A DNA stretch of 64,000 nt. It comes from Arthrobacter_M sp030063245 (GTDB taxonomy: Bacteria > Actinomycetota > Actinomycetes > Actinomycetales > Micrococcaceae). Shown in pieces: positions 16,033 through 25,203 of the stretch. Within the stretch, counting starts at the first letter, position 1, and each line of letters opens with the position of its first letter. The notes under the pieces are model-generated. The model was not told where the DNA came from, made no database searches, and worked only from the letters and a program-made list of their open reading frames with translations. The stretch spans positions 372,001-436,000 of the forward strand of contig NZ_CP180316.1 of NCBI RefSeq assembly GCF_051131705.1. Reading direction: 5' to 3'. The translations under genes were made by a program, and so were the position numbers.

Positions 16033-17187
16033 TCAGTCGAACGGAAATGCCACTCCCTCGCCCACAACGCGCAGGCTCAGCCGCACACCGGGTCGGGCCA
16101 GCATGGCGTTCCAATGCCGGATGCTGATGATCTCTCCGCCCTTGGGTTGATGCGGATCACCGGAGGGCGCGAGCGGTTCCAGCTGCAGCCGGACAGTGGT
16201 TTCGGGCCCAAAGTAATCCGTGTCCACCACGGTTCCGTGGATCGGCCCATCCTCGGCAATGCGGATCTGTTCCGGCCGCAGCATCAGCAGCACGCGGCCC
16301 TGGGACGGTGGGCGGCGGACCGGTATTCCGCCCAGCGAACAGGTGGCCAGTGAGCCTTCCATCCAGGCCTCCAAAATGACGGCGTCGCCAAGGAATTCCG
16401 CGGTGGCCCGGTCCGCCGGCCGAGTGTAGACCACAAACGGATTACCGATCTGCGCCAGCGCGCCGTTCCGCATCACGGCTACCTGGTCCGCGAAGGAGAG
16501 CGCCTCCGCCTGGTCGTGCGTGACCAGGATGGTCGTGACCCCGGCCGCGGAGAGTGTCTGGGCCACGGCGCGCCGGGTTGCCACCCGCAGGCCGGCATCC
16601 AGGGCGGAAAACGGTTCATCGAGCAGCATCAGTTCGGGCTCCCGGGCCAGTGCGCGGGCGAGGGCGACGCGCTGCTGCTGGCCGCCGGAGAGCTGATACG
16701 GACGGCGCTTGGCGTAGGACGGGTCCATCGAAACCATTTCCAGCAGGTGCGCGACGCGGTCCGCCGCGCCCTTCCCCCGGGATGCCAGGCCGAACGCCAC
16801 ATTCTGTCCCACCGTCAGGTGCGGGAACAATGCACCGTCCTGCGCCACGTAGCCAACGTTGCGCCGGTGCGCGGGCACCCAGTCCGCCGGTCCGGCCACG
16901 ACCTGCCCGTCGAGCGAAACAGTGCCCGCATCCGGAGCCTCAAAACCCGCGATCAAGCGCAGGAGCGTCGTCTTGCCCGACCCGGAAGGTCCCACGATCG
17001 CCGTCGTCCGTCCCTTCGCGACGGCCAAATCCACACCCTTGAGGACCTCCGTGCTGCCGAACGTCTTGCGGACCCCCTCAACCAGCAGATGGTTATCCGT
17101 GGTGGCGGCTACCGGCGGGGACGTCCGCCGGGCCCGCGGACCACGAGGGTGACGCGGCCGCTGCTGAGTCTGGTGCGGTTCAGTCAC
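16033..17187 (-). CDS. Fe(III) ABC transporter ATP-binding protein (FbpC-like)
   Basis: A 384-residue ATPase: Walker A GPSGSGKTT, Q-loop VAQDGALFPHLTV, signature LSGGQQQRVALARAL, Walker B LMLLDEPFSALDA and switch histidine VTHDQAEAL. The C-terminal TOBE-like regulatory domain (about residues 290-384) is typical of FbpC/PotA ATPases. It starts at GTG 17187, overlapping the permease stop by four bases (GTGA). Together with the permease and the Tyr-rich binding protein upstream it forms an iron(III) importer; sulfate, molybdate or polyamine specificity is less likely given the binding protein and the iron box. It is the last gene of the operon. Confidence 0.93.
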   Translation of the reverse strand: MTEPHQTQQRPRHPRGPRARRTSPPVAATTDNHLLVEGVRKTFGSTEVLKGVDLAVAKGRTTAIVGPSGSGKTTLLRLIAGFEAPDAGTVSLDGQVVAGPADWVPAHRRNVGYVAQDGALFPHLTVGQNVAFGLASRGKGAADRVAHLLEMVSMDPSYAKRRPYQLSGGQQQRVALARALAREPELMLLDEPFSALDAGLRVATRRAVAQTLSAAGVTTILVTHDQAEALSFADQVAVMRNGALAQIGNPFVVYTRPADRATAEFLGDAVILEAWMEGSLATCSLGGIPVRRPPSQGRVLLMLRPEQIRIAEDGPIHGTVVDTDYFGPETTVRLQLEPLAPSGDPHQPKGGEIISIRHWNAMLARPGVRLSLRVVGEGVAFPFD

Positions 17188-18779
17188 TGTCCGGCTGCTT
17201 TCTTGGATTGCGAGAAGAGGAGATAGGTCATCGGGGCCGACAGCAGGATCATCAGCATCGCATAGGGGGCCGCTCCCGTATAGTCGATCTCGCTGCTGAG
17301 GGTCCAGAATTCGGTGGCGAGCGTCGTTGTCCCGTTCGGTGCCAACAGCAGGGTGGCGGTCAACTCGTTCACAATGCCCAGAAAGACCAGAGCGGCGCCG
17401 CCCGCCGCGGCCGGGGCACTGAGCCGCAGCGTCACCTTCAGGAAGGCGGTAAGCGGTGTCTTGCCCAGAGCCCGGGCGGCCTCGTCCAGCTCCCTGGGTG
17501 CCTGCGCCAGCCCGGCGCGCAGATTGACCAGGGCGCGCGGCATGAACAGCAGCACGTAGCCGCCGACCAGTACGGCGGAGGTCTGATAGATGACGGGAAG
17601 CCCGTGCACCGTTATGGTCACAAACGCCAGCGCGACGACGATGCCTGGCATGGAGCTGCTGATGTAGTTCACTGCCTCCAGGGTTTTGCTCAGCCAACCC
17701 GGGTGCCGGACGGCGAGATAGGCCAACGGGAACGCGAGCACCGTGGTGAGCAGGGCCCCGGCCACACCGTAACCGAGCGTCTGCAGCAGCGAGGTCAGCA
17801 ACTCCGGGCGCACCCAGATCCCGGCGCCCCCGGCGATCAGCCAACGGCCCACGTGAAAAAGTGGCACGCCGAGGGCCAGCGCGGTGAGGCCGAGCAGGCC
17901 CAGCTGTGCGGGGAACCTGTACCGTCCTAACTCCAGTCGGGTGGGTGCGGCCTGCGCGCCGGAGCCAATTCGCGCATACCTCGCGTTGCCACGGGTTCGG
18001 GACTCCGCGAGCAGCAGCAACAGACAAAAAAAGACCAGCACGCTGGCGAGCATATTGGCCGCGGCGCCGTTGAATGTGGATTGGTACTGCTCGTAAATGG
18101 CTGTGGTAAAGGTGTCGAAGCGGATCATCGCAAACGCGCCGTATTCGGCCAGCAGATGCAGGGCCACCAGCAGCGCGCCGCCAGCGACCGCAAGCCGCAG
18201 CTGCGGCAGCACGACGCGTGCGAACACCCGCCAGGATCCCAGGCCCAGGGAGGCGCCGGACTGCTCCAGTGCCGGGTCCATCCGGCTCAGCGTGGCGGCG
18301 ACCGGAATATAGACCAGTGGGAAATAGGAGAGCGTGGAGATCAGCACGCCACCGAAGATCCCACTCAGCGACGGCACCGCGCTGACCCAGGCATAGCTGT
18401 TGACGAAGGCCGGAATGGCCAGCGGGGCCGCCAGCAGGAGCGACCAGGCCTTGTGCCCGCGCAGGGATGTGCGCTCCACCAGCCAGGCGCCGCCGACACC
18501 GAGGACCACGCACAGCGGCACGGCGATGACCACCAGGGCAATGGTATTCATCAGCAGCGCGGCCACCCGCGGACGGAAGACCAGGGTGGAAATAGTATCC
18601 CAGCCCGCGCCGATGGTCATGTCCACCACATAGCCCAGCGGCAGCAGCGCAAATGCCGCTATCAGAACGCAGATCAGCACCACGGCTGGCGGGGGGCTGG
18701 AGCTGTTGCCCCTGCCCCCCGCCGGTCCGGGTACCTTGGCCGGATCCGCTGTCAGCGGCGCCGCCGTCGTTTTTTCCAC
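17184..18779 (-). CDS. Fe(III) ABC transporter permease, two fused transmembrane domains (FbpB-like)
   Basis: A 531-residue membrane protein with two copies of the binding-protein-dependent permease domain (about residues 70-265 and 330-525), about 12 membrane helices. EQSGASLGLGSWRVFARVVLPQLR and DEAARALGKTPLTAFLKVTLR are the two EAA loops that contact the ATPase, one per half. This fused arrangement is characteristic of FbpB-type iron(III) permeases. It begins with GTG at 18779, only five bases after the binding-protein stop, and overlaps the ATPase gene, so the three genes form one operon. Confidence 0.93.
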   Translation of the reverse strand: MEKTTAAPLTADPAKVPGPAGGRGNSSSPPPAVVLICVLIAAFALLPLGYVVDMTIGAGWDTISTLVFRPRVAALLMNTIALVVIAVPLCVVLGVGGAWLVERTSLRGHKAWSLLLAAPLAIPAFVNSYAWVSAVPSLSGIFGGVLISTLSYFPLVYIPVAATLSRMDPALEQSGASLGLGSWRVFARVVLPQLRLAVAGGALLVALHLLAEYGAFAMIRFDTFTTAIYEQYQSTFNGAAANMLASVLVFFCLLLLLAESRTRGNARYARIGSGAQAAPTRLELGRYRFPAQLGLLGLTALALGVPLFHVGRWLIAGGAGIWVRPELLTSLLQTLGYGVAGALLTTVLAFPLAYLAVRHPGWLSKTLEAVNYISSSMPGIVVALAFVTITVHGLPVIYQTSAVLVGGYVLLFMPRALVNLRAGLAQAPRELDEAARALGKTPLTAFLKVTLRLSAPAAAGGAALVFLGIVNELTATLLLAPNGTTTLATEFWTLSSEIDYTGAAPYAMLMILLSAPMTYLLFSQSKKAAGQ

Positions 18780-18784
18780 AGGTT

Positions 18785-19837
18785 CTAGAGTAGCCCTGCA
18801 CTGGTCATGAGCTCGTTGACCTTCTGTGAGTTCAACTTGGCAGGATCGATCTTGGGAGCGTCAAGGTCCGCGAGCGGGGTGAGCTTGTCATTGGCGGGAA
18901 CATCGCTGGCCACGGGGTATTCGAACGACGTGCCCGTCTGCAGGACCGTCTGGCCCCCCTTGCCGGTAATGAACTTCAGGAACTGCTGGGCCTGTGTCTG
19001 GTGCTTGCTGGACGCCAGGACACCGCCGCCGGAGATGCTGACAAATGCGCCCGGGTCCTGGTTCTTGAAGTATTCCAGGGACACGTTGTTGCTGTTCTCA
19101 CCGGTCTTGGCCTGATCGCCGAAGTAGTAGTAGTGGTAGATGATCGCCCCTTCCACCTCTCCGGCGTTGACCGCCTTCATGGCCGTGCTGTTGCCCTTGT
19201 AGGCCTTGGAGTTTTCCTTCATGGACTTCAGCCAGCTCAGTGTGGCGTCCTCGCCCTTGAGCTCCAGCATGGCGGAGACAATGGCCTGGAAATCCGCGCC
19301 CGAGGGGGAGGCTGCCCAGCGGCCCTTCCAGGCGGAATCGGCCAGATCCATGATGGACTTGGGCAGCTGGTCCGCGGAGAGTTTGGTCTTGTTGTAGGCG
19401 AAGACCGTGCTGCGGGCGGCAATGCCGGTCCACTTGTTGGTGGAGGGGCGGAACTGCTCAGGAACCTGCGCCACGGTGTCCTTGTCGATGTCCGCGAACA
19501 GGCCCGCGTTTTCCACCTGCGTCATGGCAGGGGAGTTCTCGGTCAGGAACACGTCCGCCGGCGAGTTTTTGCCCTCCTGGGTCAGCTGGGCGGCCAGCTC
19601 GGAGTCGTCGCCGCTGCGAAGCGTGACCTTGATGCCGGTTTCCTTGGTGAACGCGTCGGCCCAGGACTTGGTCAGCGTCTCGTGCTGGGCGTTGTAGACG
19701 GTGATCCCGTCGGCGCCTCCACTGCTTCCGGAACCGGTGGAACTGCCGCTCCCGCAGGCAGACAGCGTCAGCAGGGCAACGGTGACGGCGGCGATGCCGG
19801 CCGCAGATTTGGATGCTATCTTAAGGCGGAACTTCAC
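18785..19837 (-). CDS. Fe(III)-binding ABC lipoprotein (FbpA-like)
   Basis: A 350-residue extracytoplasmic binding protein. The signal peptide ends in a lipobox LTLSAC (lipidated Cys28). The mature part shows the iron-binding protein signature: ITVYNAQHETLTKSWADAF, SELAAQLTQEGKNSPADVF, GIAARSTVFAYN, and IIYHYYYFGDQA, whose adjacent tyrosines correspond to the Fe(III) ligands of FbpA/FutA-type proteins. It starts at GTG 19837; the frame is open further, but only this start leaves a proper signal peptide. The operon is preceded by a DtxR/IdeR-type iron box at 19913-19931, so it is probably repressed when iron is plentiful. Confidence 0.93.
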   Translation of the reverse strand: MKFRLKIASKSAAGIAAVTVALLTLSACGSGSSTGSGSSGGADGITVYNAQHETLTKSWADAFTKETGIKVTLRSGDDSELAAQLTQEGKNSPADVFLTENSPAMTQVENAGLFADIDKDTVAQVPEQFRPSTNKWTGIAARSTVFAYNKTKLSADQLPKSIMDLADSAWKGRWAASPSGADFQAIVSAMLELKGEDATLSWLKSMKENSKAYKGNSTAMKAVNAGEVEGAIIYHYYYFGDQAKTGENSNNVSLEYFKNQDPGAFVSISGGGVLASSKHQTQAQQFLKFITGKGGQTVLQTGTSFEYPVASDVPANDKLTPLADLDAPKIDPAKLNSQKVNELMTSAGLL

Positions 19838-19912
19838 GTCAGGAGGGCCTTTCCATAGTGGATCAGGGAAGTGGAGGGGGGAAGGTCGGTCACCCGGCTT
19901 CCTCAACCGACT

Positions 19913-19931
19913 TTAGGTGAGCCAATCCTAA
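19913..19931 (-). promoter_or_regulatory. DtxR/IdeR-type iron box
   Basis: TTAGGTGAGCCAATCCTAA matches the TTAGGTTAGCCTAACCTAA consensus at 16 of 19 positions and is a good inverted repeat. It lies about 75 bases upstream of the fbpA-like start and overlaps a plausible -10 (TAGGAT on the minus strand). Binding of an iron-loaded IdeR/DtxR here would repress the iron importer. Confidence 0.82.
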
Positions 19932-20290
19932 CTATCCAAGCAAAAGTCTTCCTTTGTGATCAGGATCACGTTAAATACAGCACATTTCCGTTGCGGAATT
20001 CTTATTTCATTGCGGTGGTGCCCATTTCAACGACGACTATGTGAAATCCGGAGTCACCTGCACCTCGGGTTAAGCTGCGCTCTCCAACTTCAGTAGCGAC
20101 GCCGCCGTCTTCGCAGTCAACCATTTCTTCATAACCCATTCAGCGGGACGATGGCGGCGGTCTCTCAGGGCTGCGGCCCCGGGTCACATAGGTGACTTCA
20201 CCACCGAAGGCGGCACGATTGACCGCACCGGAAAATTTATCTCGCCTGCGACACGGACCACTCAGCGTTCTTGCCGCGATGTACGCCAAG
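19932..20290. other. Intergenic region without a recognisable gene
   Basis: 359 bases between the iron box and the 3' end of the GH76 gene. No frame of convincing length or family similarity was found. The first part is AT-rich and probably belongs to the iron-importer promoter region. Confidence 0.5.
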
Positions 20291-21532
20291 TTAGCCAACT
20301 ACGCCAACAAAGTTGCCAGCGAGCGGTCTGCTGAGCTGGAAGGCGGATTCGAACGTCATCCACGCCTGGAGCTGGGTGGACAATTCCACCGGCTGCCCGG
20401 CCCGATAGCTTACTTCCGCCGGAAGACCGATATCGCTGCTGAAAGCAGGCTTTGGATCGGTTCGCCTTCCCTCCCAGAGTTCGTCGGCCGTGTCCAGGAC
20501 CAGGTCTGCAGCCAGCCGTCGGGTTCGTTCGGGCAGGGCCGAATGCCGGGCTGCGAAACCCAGGTACCGGACGAGAATTCCGGTGAACAGGCCACCGTCG
20601 CCTCCGCCGTGCAGCCGTAGCGGGCTTCGGGTGCCGCTCTCGTTCTCCAGTACCTCGTGTTCCACTGTTTTCGCGGTCAGCTGACGGGCGACGGCGTCAA
20701 TCAAGTCGGCAGCATGCGCCAGGTTGCGCTCGCCGCCAAGCTCCAGCATCGCGGCGAGCACGGGACCCTGGTTGTAGCTGTAGATGGTTCGTTCGATTTC
20801 CGGTCCGGCCGCCTGCGGGTGGACTCCGTCCAGGTAGAGGCCCTGGCCCGGGTCGTACAGCGTGTCCCGGAGCCAATCGACCAGGCTTTGTGCGCGATCG
20901 GGCTGGCCGTTGCGGGCGAAATAGAGGGCAGAGGGGCCGCTGGCCGGTGTGTTTTTGTAGTCGCGTTTCCGGGACCAGAAGATGCCCCCGCCCAGATCAT
21001 TGGTGTGGGCTCGGGCCAGCTGGGTACCCAGCACCCTGCCGGCTCGTCGGCCGCAGCGCATGCCGTCGGTGCCCCGGGCGCCGGGATTGTGGGAGCGTGA
21101 ATTGACGATGCTGAACATGGCGTCCATGCGACCTGCCGCCAACGCCAGCCACGCCATGTCGTCGTAATAGTTGTTGGTCAGGCGCAGGAAATTCCGCAGG
21201 CGAATGGTCCGCAGCAGCCGCCGGGCCTGCAGGAACGGATCTGCTCGATCCGTCGGTCGGCCCGCGGCACGGAACGCCCCACGCGTTGCCCGGCCGGTAC
21301 GTGCCGACTGTTCCGTGCTCTGCCGCCAGGCCGAATCCACCAGGGCATCCAGATAATGCGCCTGCCACCAGTAATTCCATTCGGCCCACGGCGAGAAGTT
21401 GCGACGGGTCGGGCAGTGGGAATGGGCCAGCCACGTGCCCGGCAGCCCGAGAAGCCGATGTCCAAATCCGGTGTTAATCGCGTCCGCGGCCACCTGGGCC
21501 CGCAATGACCACTGCGCCGCATCGGTTCTCAT
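20291..21532 (-). CDS. Glycoside hydrolase family 76 protein (alpha-1,6-mannanase-like)
   Basis: A 413-residue (alpha/alpha)6-barrel enzyme. TNNYYDDMAWLALA contains the paired catalytic aspartates of GH76, and GGGIFWSRKRDYKNTPASGPSALYFAR and YNQGPVLAAMLEL match family segments. GH76 enzymes cleave alpha-1,6-mannan. There is no signal peptide, so this one would work in the cytoplasm or be exported by another route; actinobacteria have such cytoplasmic forms. The ATG at 21532 starts just before the fold, whereas the frame remains open 142 codons further through arginine- and proline-rich sequence that opposes an enoyl-CoA hydratase relic and is not believable. No Shine-Dalgarno is obvious. Confidence 0.85.
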   Translation of the reverse strand: MRTDAAQWSLRAQVAADAINTGFGHRLLGLPGTWLAHSHCPTRRNFSPWAEWNYWWQAHYLDALVDSAWRQSTEQSARTGRATRGAFRAAGRPTDRADPFLQARRLLRTIRLRNFLRLTNNYYDDMAWLALAAGRMDAMFSIVNSRSHNPGARGTDGMRCGRRAGRVLGTQLARAHTNDLGGGIFWSRKRDYKNTPASGPSALYFARNGQPDRAQSLVDWLRDTLYDPGQGLYLDGVHPQAAGPEIERTIYSYNQGPVLAAMLELGGERNLAHAADLIDAVARQLTAKTVEHEVLENESGTRSPLRLHGGGDGGLFTGILVRYLGFAARHSALPERTRRLAADLVLDTADELWEGRRTDPKPAFSSDIGLPAEVSYRAGQPVELSTQLQAWMTFESAFQLSRPLAGNFVGVVG

Positions 21533-21689
21533 GGCCGTAACATTACCGTGGCATTCGGAGCGTGCTGGTGGTCCCAACCGAAACCAGTCGGCACCTCGTG
21601 ATTCCCCGGGAACCCGACGCGCCCGTGCTCGCGCTGGAGAAGTTGTTCGCACAGACGGGAACCACTCCGGCCGACATCGGCACGTTTGA

Positions 21690-21977
21690 TTGGCTGGTCC
21701 CGCAGCAGGTGCCGGTCTCGGCCTGGTCCTAAATGCCGACTTCGTGCTTGCCTCGCCCACGGCATCGTTTCTGAGCGTCGATGCAGGAATTGGGCTGACC
21801 CCGGACTGCGGTGTTTCGTTTCTATTGCCCCAGATGATCGGCCCGGCGCCGGGCCGCGGAAATGTGGCTAAGTGGCAGGGTGGCGCCCGGCAGCTGGGAG
21901 CGCGGCTCGCCAGCGGGGCGACTCCGATATTGGGTCCGACGAAGCGTTTACTGGTCAACAGCAGGCAGACGGCCTAG
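21690..21977 (+). pseudogene. Enoyl-CoA hydratase/isomerase relic
   Basis: In one frame the sequence reads GAGLGLVLNADFVLASPTASFL and AGIGLTPDCGVSFLLPQMIG, the oxyanion-hole and active-site region of crotonase-family enzymes, then jumps to ASGATPILGPTKRLL, a C-terminal segment, with the intervening part missing. No start or N-terminal third is present. It stands directly before an intact SDR and acyl-CoA dehydrogenase pair, so a third fatty-acid-oxidation gene probably once began this operon. The segment 21554-21689, in another frame, may be a further decayed piece I cannot identify. Confidence 0.75.
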
Positions 21978-22077
21978 CGGGTGGGGCCCCAGCGCCGGGT
22001 TCCCGCCCACGGGCATTTCAGTTAGGCTTCATTAACAGTTTCAGTACGGACCATCGCAACCTCGACGTGGAGGAATT

Positions 22078-22854
22078 ATGGACATCAGCAATGCCGTCGC
22101 ATTAATTACCGGAGGAGCCTCCGGCCTGGGCGCCGCAACGGCCAGACGCCTGCATGGGCTTGGCGCCGCCGTCGTGCTGGTTGATCTGCCGCAGTCTGCC
22201 GGTGCGGATCTGGCCGCAGAACTGGGCGACCGGGCGGTTTTTGTGGCCGCTGACGTCAGCAACGAGGAGCAGGTGCAGGCCGCCGTGGACGCCGCGACCC
22301 GCTTGGGCCCGCTGCGTGTGCTGGTGAACTGCGCGGGCGTCGCGACGCCGGGCAAGGTGCTGGGGCGCGATGGCGTGCTGCCGCTGGAGAACTTCAGCAG
22401 GGTCATCCAAATTAATCTGATCGGCACCTTTAATGTGCTGCGGCTGGGCGCGCAGGCGATGGCGGCCACAGATCCGCTGGAGGGCGGATTCGGTACGTCC
22501 GAGCGCGGCGTCATCATCAATACCGCGTCCGTCGCGGCCTTTGACGGGCAGATCGGCCAGCCCGCCTACGCAGCATCCAAGGGCGCAGTGGCAGCGATGA
22601 CGCTCCCGGTGGCGCGGGAGCTGGCGCGCTCGCTGATCCGGGTGGTGACCATCGCGCCGGGAATTTTCGAAACACCCATGATGGCGGGGCTGCCGCAGGC
22701 GGCTCAGGATTCGCTGGGAGCTGCGGTTCCGCACCCGTCCCGGCTCGGGAAGCCGGCCGAATATGCGGCCTTGGTGGAGCATATTGTGGCGAACGAAATG
22801 CTGAACGGCGAGACGATCCGGCTGGACGGCGCGATCCGGATGCAGCCCAAATAA
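22078..22854 (+). CDS. 3-hydroxyacyl-CoA dehydrogenase-like SDR
   Basis: A 258-residue short-chain dehydrogenase. It has the NAD-binding TGGASGLGAATARRL, the D-V segment AADVSNEEQV, NCAGVATPGK, and the catalytic S...YxxxK set INTASVAAFDGQIGQPAYAASKGA. The overall layout (short insertion LGRDGVLPLENF and EGGFGTSERGVIIN) matches type II 3-hydroxyacyl-CoA dehydrogenases (HSD17B10-like). The start at 22078 has a strong GGAGG Shine-Dalgarno. Its stop overlaps the start of the acyl-CoA dehydrogenase by one base (TAATG), so the two form a fatty- or branched-chain acyl-CoA oxidation operon. Confidence 0.92.
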   Translation: MDISNAVALITGGASGLGAATARRLHGLGAAVVLVDLPQSAGADLAAELGDRAVFVAADVSNEEQVQAAVDAATRLGPLRVLVNCAGVATPGKVLGRDGVLPLENFSRVIQINLIGTFNVLRLGAQAMAATDPLEGGFGTSERGVIINTASVAAFDGQIGQPAYAASKGAVAAMTLPVARELARSLIRVVTIAPGIFETPMMAGLPQAAQDSLGAAVPHPSRLGKPAEYAALVEHIVANEMLNGETIRLDGAIRMQPK

Positions 22855-24062
22855 TGGGGAGTCCGCACGACGATCTGCCCCCGGCGGATTTCTACGATTT
22901 TGAGGCTCTGCTCTCTGGCGCGGAGCGGGCCAAGCTGGCGCAGCTGCGGGAGTTCCTGGCCGCAGAGGTGGCGCCCTATGCTACTGATTGGTGGAATGCC
23001 GCGGAATTCCCGGCCCATATTCTGCCCAAGCTGGCCGGGCTGGGTCTGAGCTCACCTGCACAGCAGGGGTACAGTCACCTTTTTGCCGGTTTCGTGGTGG
23101 CGGAAATGACCCGGGTGGATACCTCGCTGGCCACGTTCTTCCTGGTCCACCATGACTTGTTCGTTCAGTCGTTGCAGGAGTTCGGCTCGGACGAGCAGAA
23201 ATCGCGGCTGCTGGCGGATGCGATGGCACTGCGGATTACCGGCGCTTTTGCCCTCACCGAGCCGGATCATGGCAGTGACGTGGCGGGTGGAATGACGACG
23301 ACGGCAACCCGGTTCCGCGGGACCGGCGGCGCCGCGGACAGCTGGGTCGTCAACGGGTCCAAACGCTGGATCGGCAATGGGACGTTCTGCGACTACATGC
23401 TGCTCTGGGCCAAGGACACCGACACCGGTCAGATCCGCGGTTTCATTCTCGATGCTCAGTTGCCCGGCGTGACGCGGACCAGGATTGAGCACAAGATTGC
23501 GCTGCGGACGGTGCAGAATGCCCATATTCTGCTCGAAAACGTGACAATTGCGGAGGCGGATCGGTTTGCGGGGATCGATGCGTTCGCCGATACCAATCAG
23601 CTGCTCCTGGGTTCCCGGGTGATGGTGGCGTGGCAGGCGGTAGGGCAGCAGTTGGCCGCGTTCGACGTCGCCCGCGCGTACGCTGTCGAACGCGAACAGT
23701 TTGGGCGACCGCTGGCGCGCTTCCAACTGATCCAGCAGCAGCTGGTCCAAATGCTGGGAAATGCGACGGCGAGCCTGGCCATGATGGTGCGGATTGCTGG
23801 GCTTCGCGATGCGGCCGATGCGGGCGGAAGTGCCGGTGCGCGGATGGGGCAGGTCGCGCTGGCGAAGGCCTTCACCACGGCCAGGATGCGTGAAACGGTG
23901 GCGATGGGCCGATCGCTGCTGGGCGGCAACGGAATTGTCACCGACTACCGAATGGCCAAGATTTTTGCCGACGCCGAGGCGATCTACACCTACGAGGGCT
24001 CGCACGAAATCAACACGCTGATCACCGGCCGGGCGATCACGGGCGTTTCCGCGATCGTCTGA
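22854..24062 (+). CDS. Acyl-CoA dehydrogenase, glutaryl-CoA dehydrogenase-like
   Basis: A 402-residue flavoprotein. ALTEPDHGSDVAGG and NGSKRWIGNGTFCDYMLLWA are the FAD-binding middle domain signatures, REQFGRPLARFQLIQQQLVQM the C-terminal helical domain, and YTYEGSHEINTLITGRAITG contains the catalytic-base glutamate in the position used by the glutaryl-CoA and short-chain group. It oxidises an acyl-CoA thioester to its 2-enoyl form, passing electrons to ETF. The substrate cannot be fixed from sequence. It is translationally coupled to the upstream SDR. Confidence 0.92.
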   Translation: MGSPHDDLPPADFYDFEALLSGAERAKLAQLREFLAAEVAPYATDWWNAAEFPAHILPKLAGLGLSSPAQQGYSHLFAGFVVAEMTRVDTSLATFFLVHHDLFVQSLQEFGSDEQKSRLLADAMALRITGAFALTEPDHGSDVAGGMTTTATRFRGTGGAADSWVVNGSKRWIGNGTFCDYMLLWAKDTDTGQIRGFILDAQLPGVTRTRIEHKIALRTVQNAHILLENVTIAEADRFAGIDAFADTNQLLLGSRVMVAWQAVGQQLAAFDVARAYAVEREQFGRPLARFQLIQQQLVQMLGNATASLAMMVRIAGLRDAADAGGSAGARMGQVALAKAFTTARMRETVAMGRSLLGGNGIVTDYRMAKIFADAEAIYTYEGSHEINTLITGRAITGVSAIV

Positions 24063-24133
24063 GCCGGTGGGGGCCGCGGGAGCGCAGTGGGCCGGTTCAG
24101 CGCGTCTGCATTTTCGCGGCGGCGGAAGCCAGC

Positions 24134-24940
24134 TTAGGCGGGTGGGGTCTTTTCACCGGCTTCGATGGAGGTGTCAAGGATGTTTCCGCGGACCGGCATC
24201 GGACAGGTGCCGAAGGCCGTGAAGGCGCTGGGGTAGTTGACCGCACGGTTGAAGTCCAGCAGCACGCTTCCGTCCGCTGCGGGGACCGGGATGGTGAGCT
24301 TGCGCCAGCCGGCCGTGCTGCTGCCGTTGGTGGAGTCATGGAATGTAACTTCCAGCGCGCCGTCGCCGCCATCTTCCGTCAGAAGACGGTGCGTCCGGCC
24401 GTTCAGGTCAAAGGTCACCTCACCCGTCACGGCGGCGGTGGCGGTGACCTGGGGATTGGCGGTGTTACGGGGAACCGGCCGCGCCACCGGGTACGGCTCG
24501 AATCTGCCGGGGAGCACTAGGTCTGGCCGGTAAGCGAAGGCGGGAACGCCGTCGAACGCCCGCAGCGTGGGCGACTGTGAATCCCTGGTCCGGACCGCAT
24601 AGCGGCCGCCGCGCCGCGCCAACTCGGCCACGATACTGCCCGACCGCACCCACAGCAGGGATTCCTCATCCGCCAGAGCTGCGGTCGGTGTGCCCGCGAC
24701 CGGCGTGCCCGGGCCGAGCAGGGTCAGGCGGTCGCCGGGCTCCGCAGTCAAAACGGCCCCATCGGCCTCGGCGCTCCACAGACCAGGCAGCAACTCCAGC
24801 GGGGCCGGGCGGGCAGGAAGCCACTGCAGCGACGTCAGGCTCAACCAGCCGTGGTCGGCCGAAAACGAGGTGTCGCGGTTGTCCCGGAAGCGGTTCCACT
24901 TCTGGAATTCGGCGCTGGCGGAGGGTTCGTTGCTGGACAC
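24134..24940 (-). CDS. DUF1684 domain protein
   Basis: A 268-residue protein with DUF1684 hallmarks: DTSFSADHGWLSLTSLQWL near the N-terminus, RDSQSPTLRAFDGVPAFAY in the middle, and LLDFNRAVNYPSAFTAFGTCPMPVRGN near the C-terminus. The fold is beta-rich and its biochemical role is unknown. No signal peptide is present. It starts with GTG at 24940 after AAAGGA. The neighbours point the other way and give no functional clue. The 263 bases upstream (24941-25203) hold no gene I can support. Confidence 0.88.
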   Translation of the reverse strand: MSSNEPSASAEFQKWNRFRDNRDTSFSADHGWLSLTSLQWLPARPAPLELLPGLWSAEADGAVLTAEPGDRLTLLGPGTPVAGTPTAALADEESLLWVRSGSIVAELARRGGRYAVRTRDSQSPTLRAFDGVPAFAYRPDLVLPGRFEPYPVARPVPRNTANPQVTATAAVTGEVTFDLNGRTHRLLTEDGGDGALEVTFHDSTNGSSTAGWRKLTIPVPAADGSVLLDFNRAVNYPSAFTAFGTCPMPVRGNILDTSIEAGEKTPPA

Positions 24941-25203
24941 AGAATTCCTTTACCGGCTGCGGATACATGCTTCGTCCCGCGGCCTCGCGGCCGCATGCTT
25001 TAACTCTAGACCCGGCGGACAAGGGCAAGGGGACCCGGTTGCCCTGGTGGGAAGGGAAGGTCCCGGCCTGCATGCCGTCCTCGCTTTTTGAATTTGCCGG
25101 TTTTTGACCGCAACCATCCGCTGGTGCGGCCCAGCCGTCCTAGTGCGGGCAGTGTCTCATCGAGGGTGAGGGAGGCGGGACGGTCTTCGGTAGGCTGAGA
25201 GCT

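Noticed and set aside
17188..18801. Minus-strand open frame continuous with the FbpC-like ATPase, giving a 922-residue protein
   Set aside because: The upstream 538 codons are a shadow of the permease gene in another frame; GTG 17187 with the GTGA overlap is the real start.
21533..21958. 142-codon N-terminal extension of the GH76 gene
   Set aside because: It is Arg/Pro-rich, has no fold or signal peptide, and lies opposite a recognisable enoyl-CoA hydratase relic.
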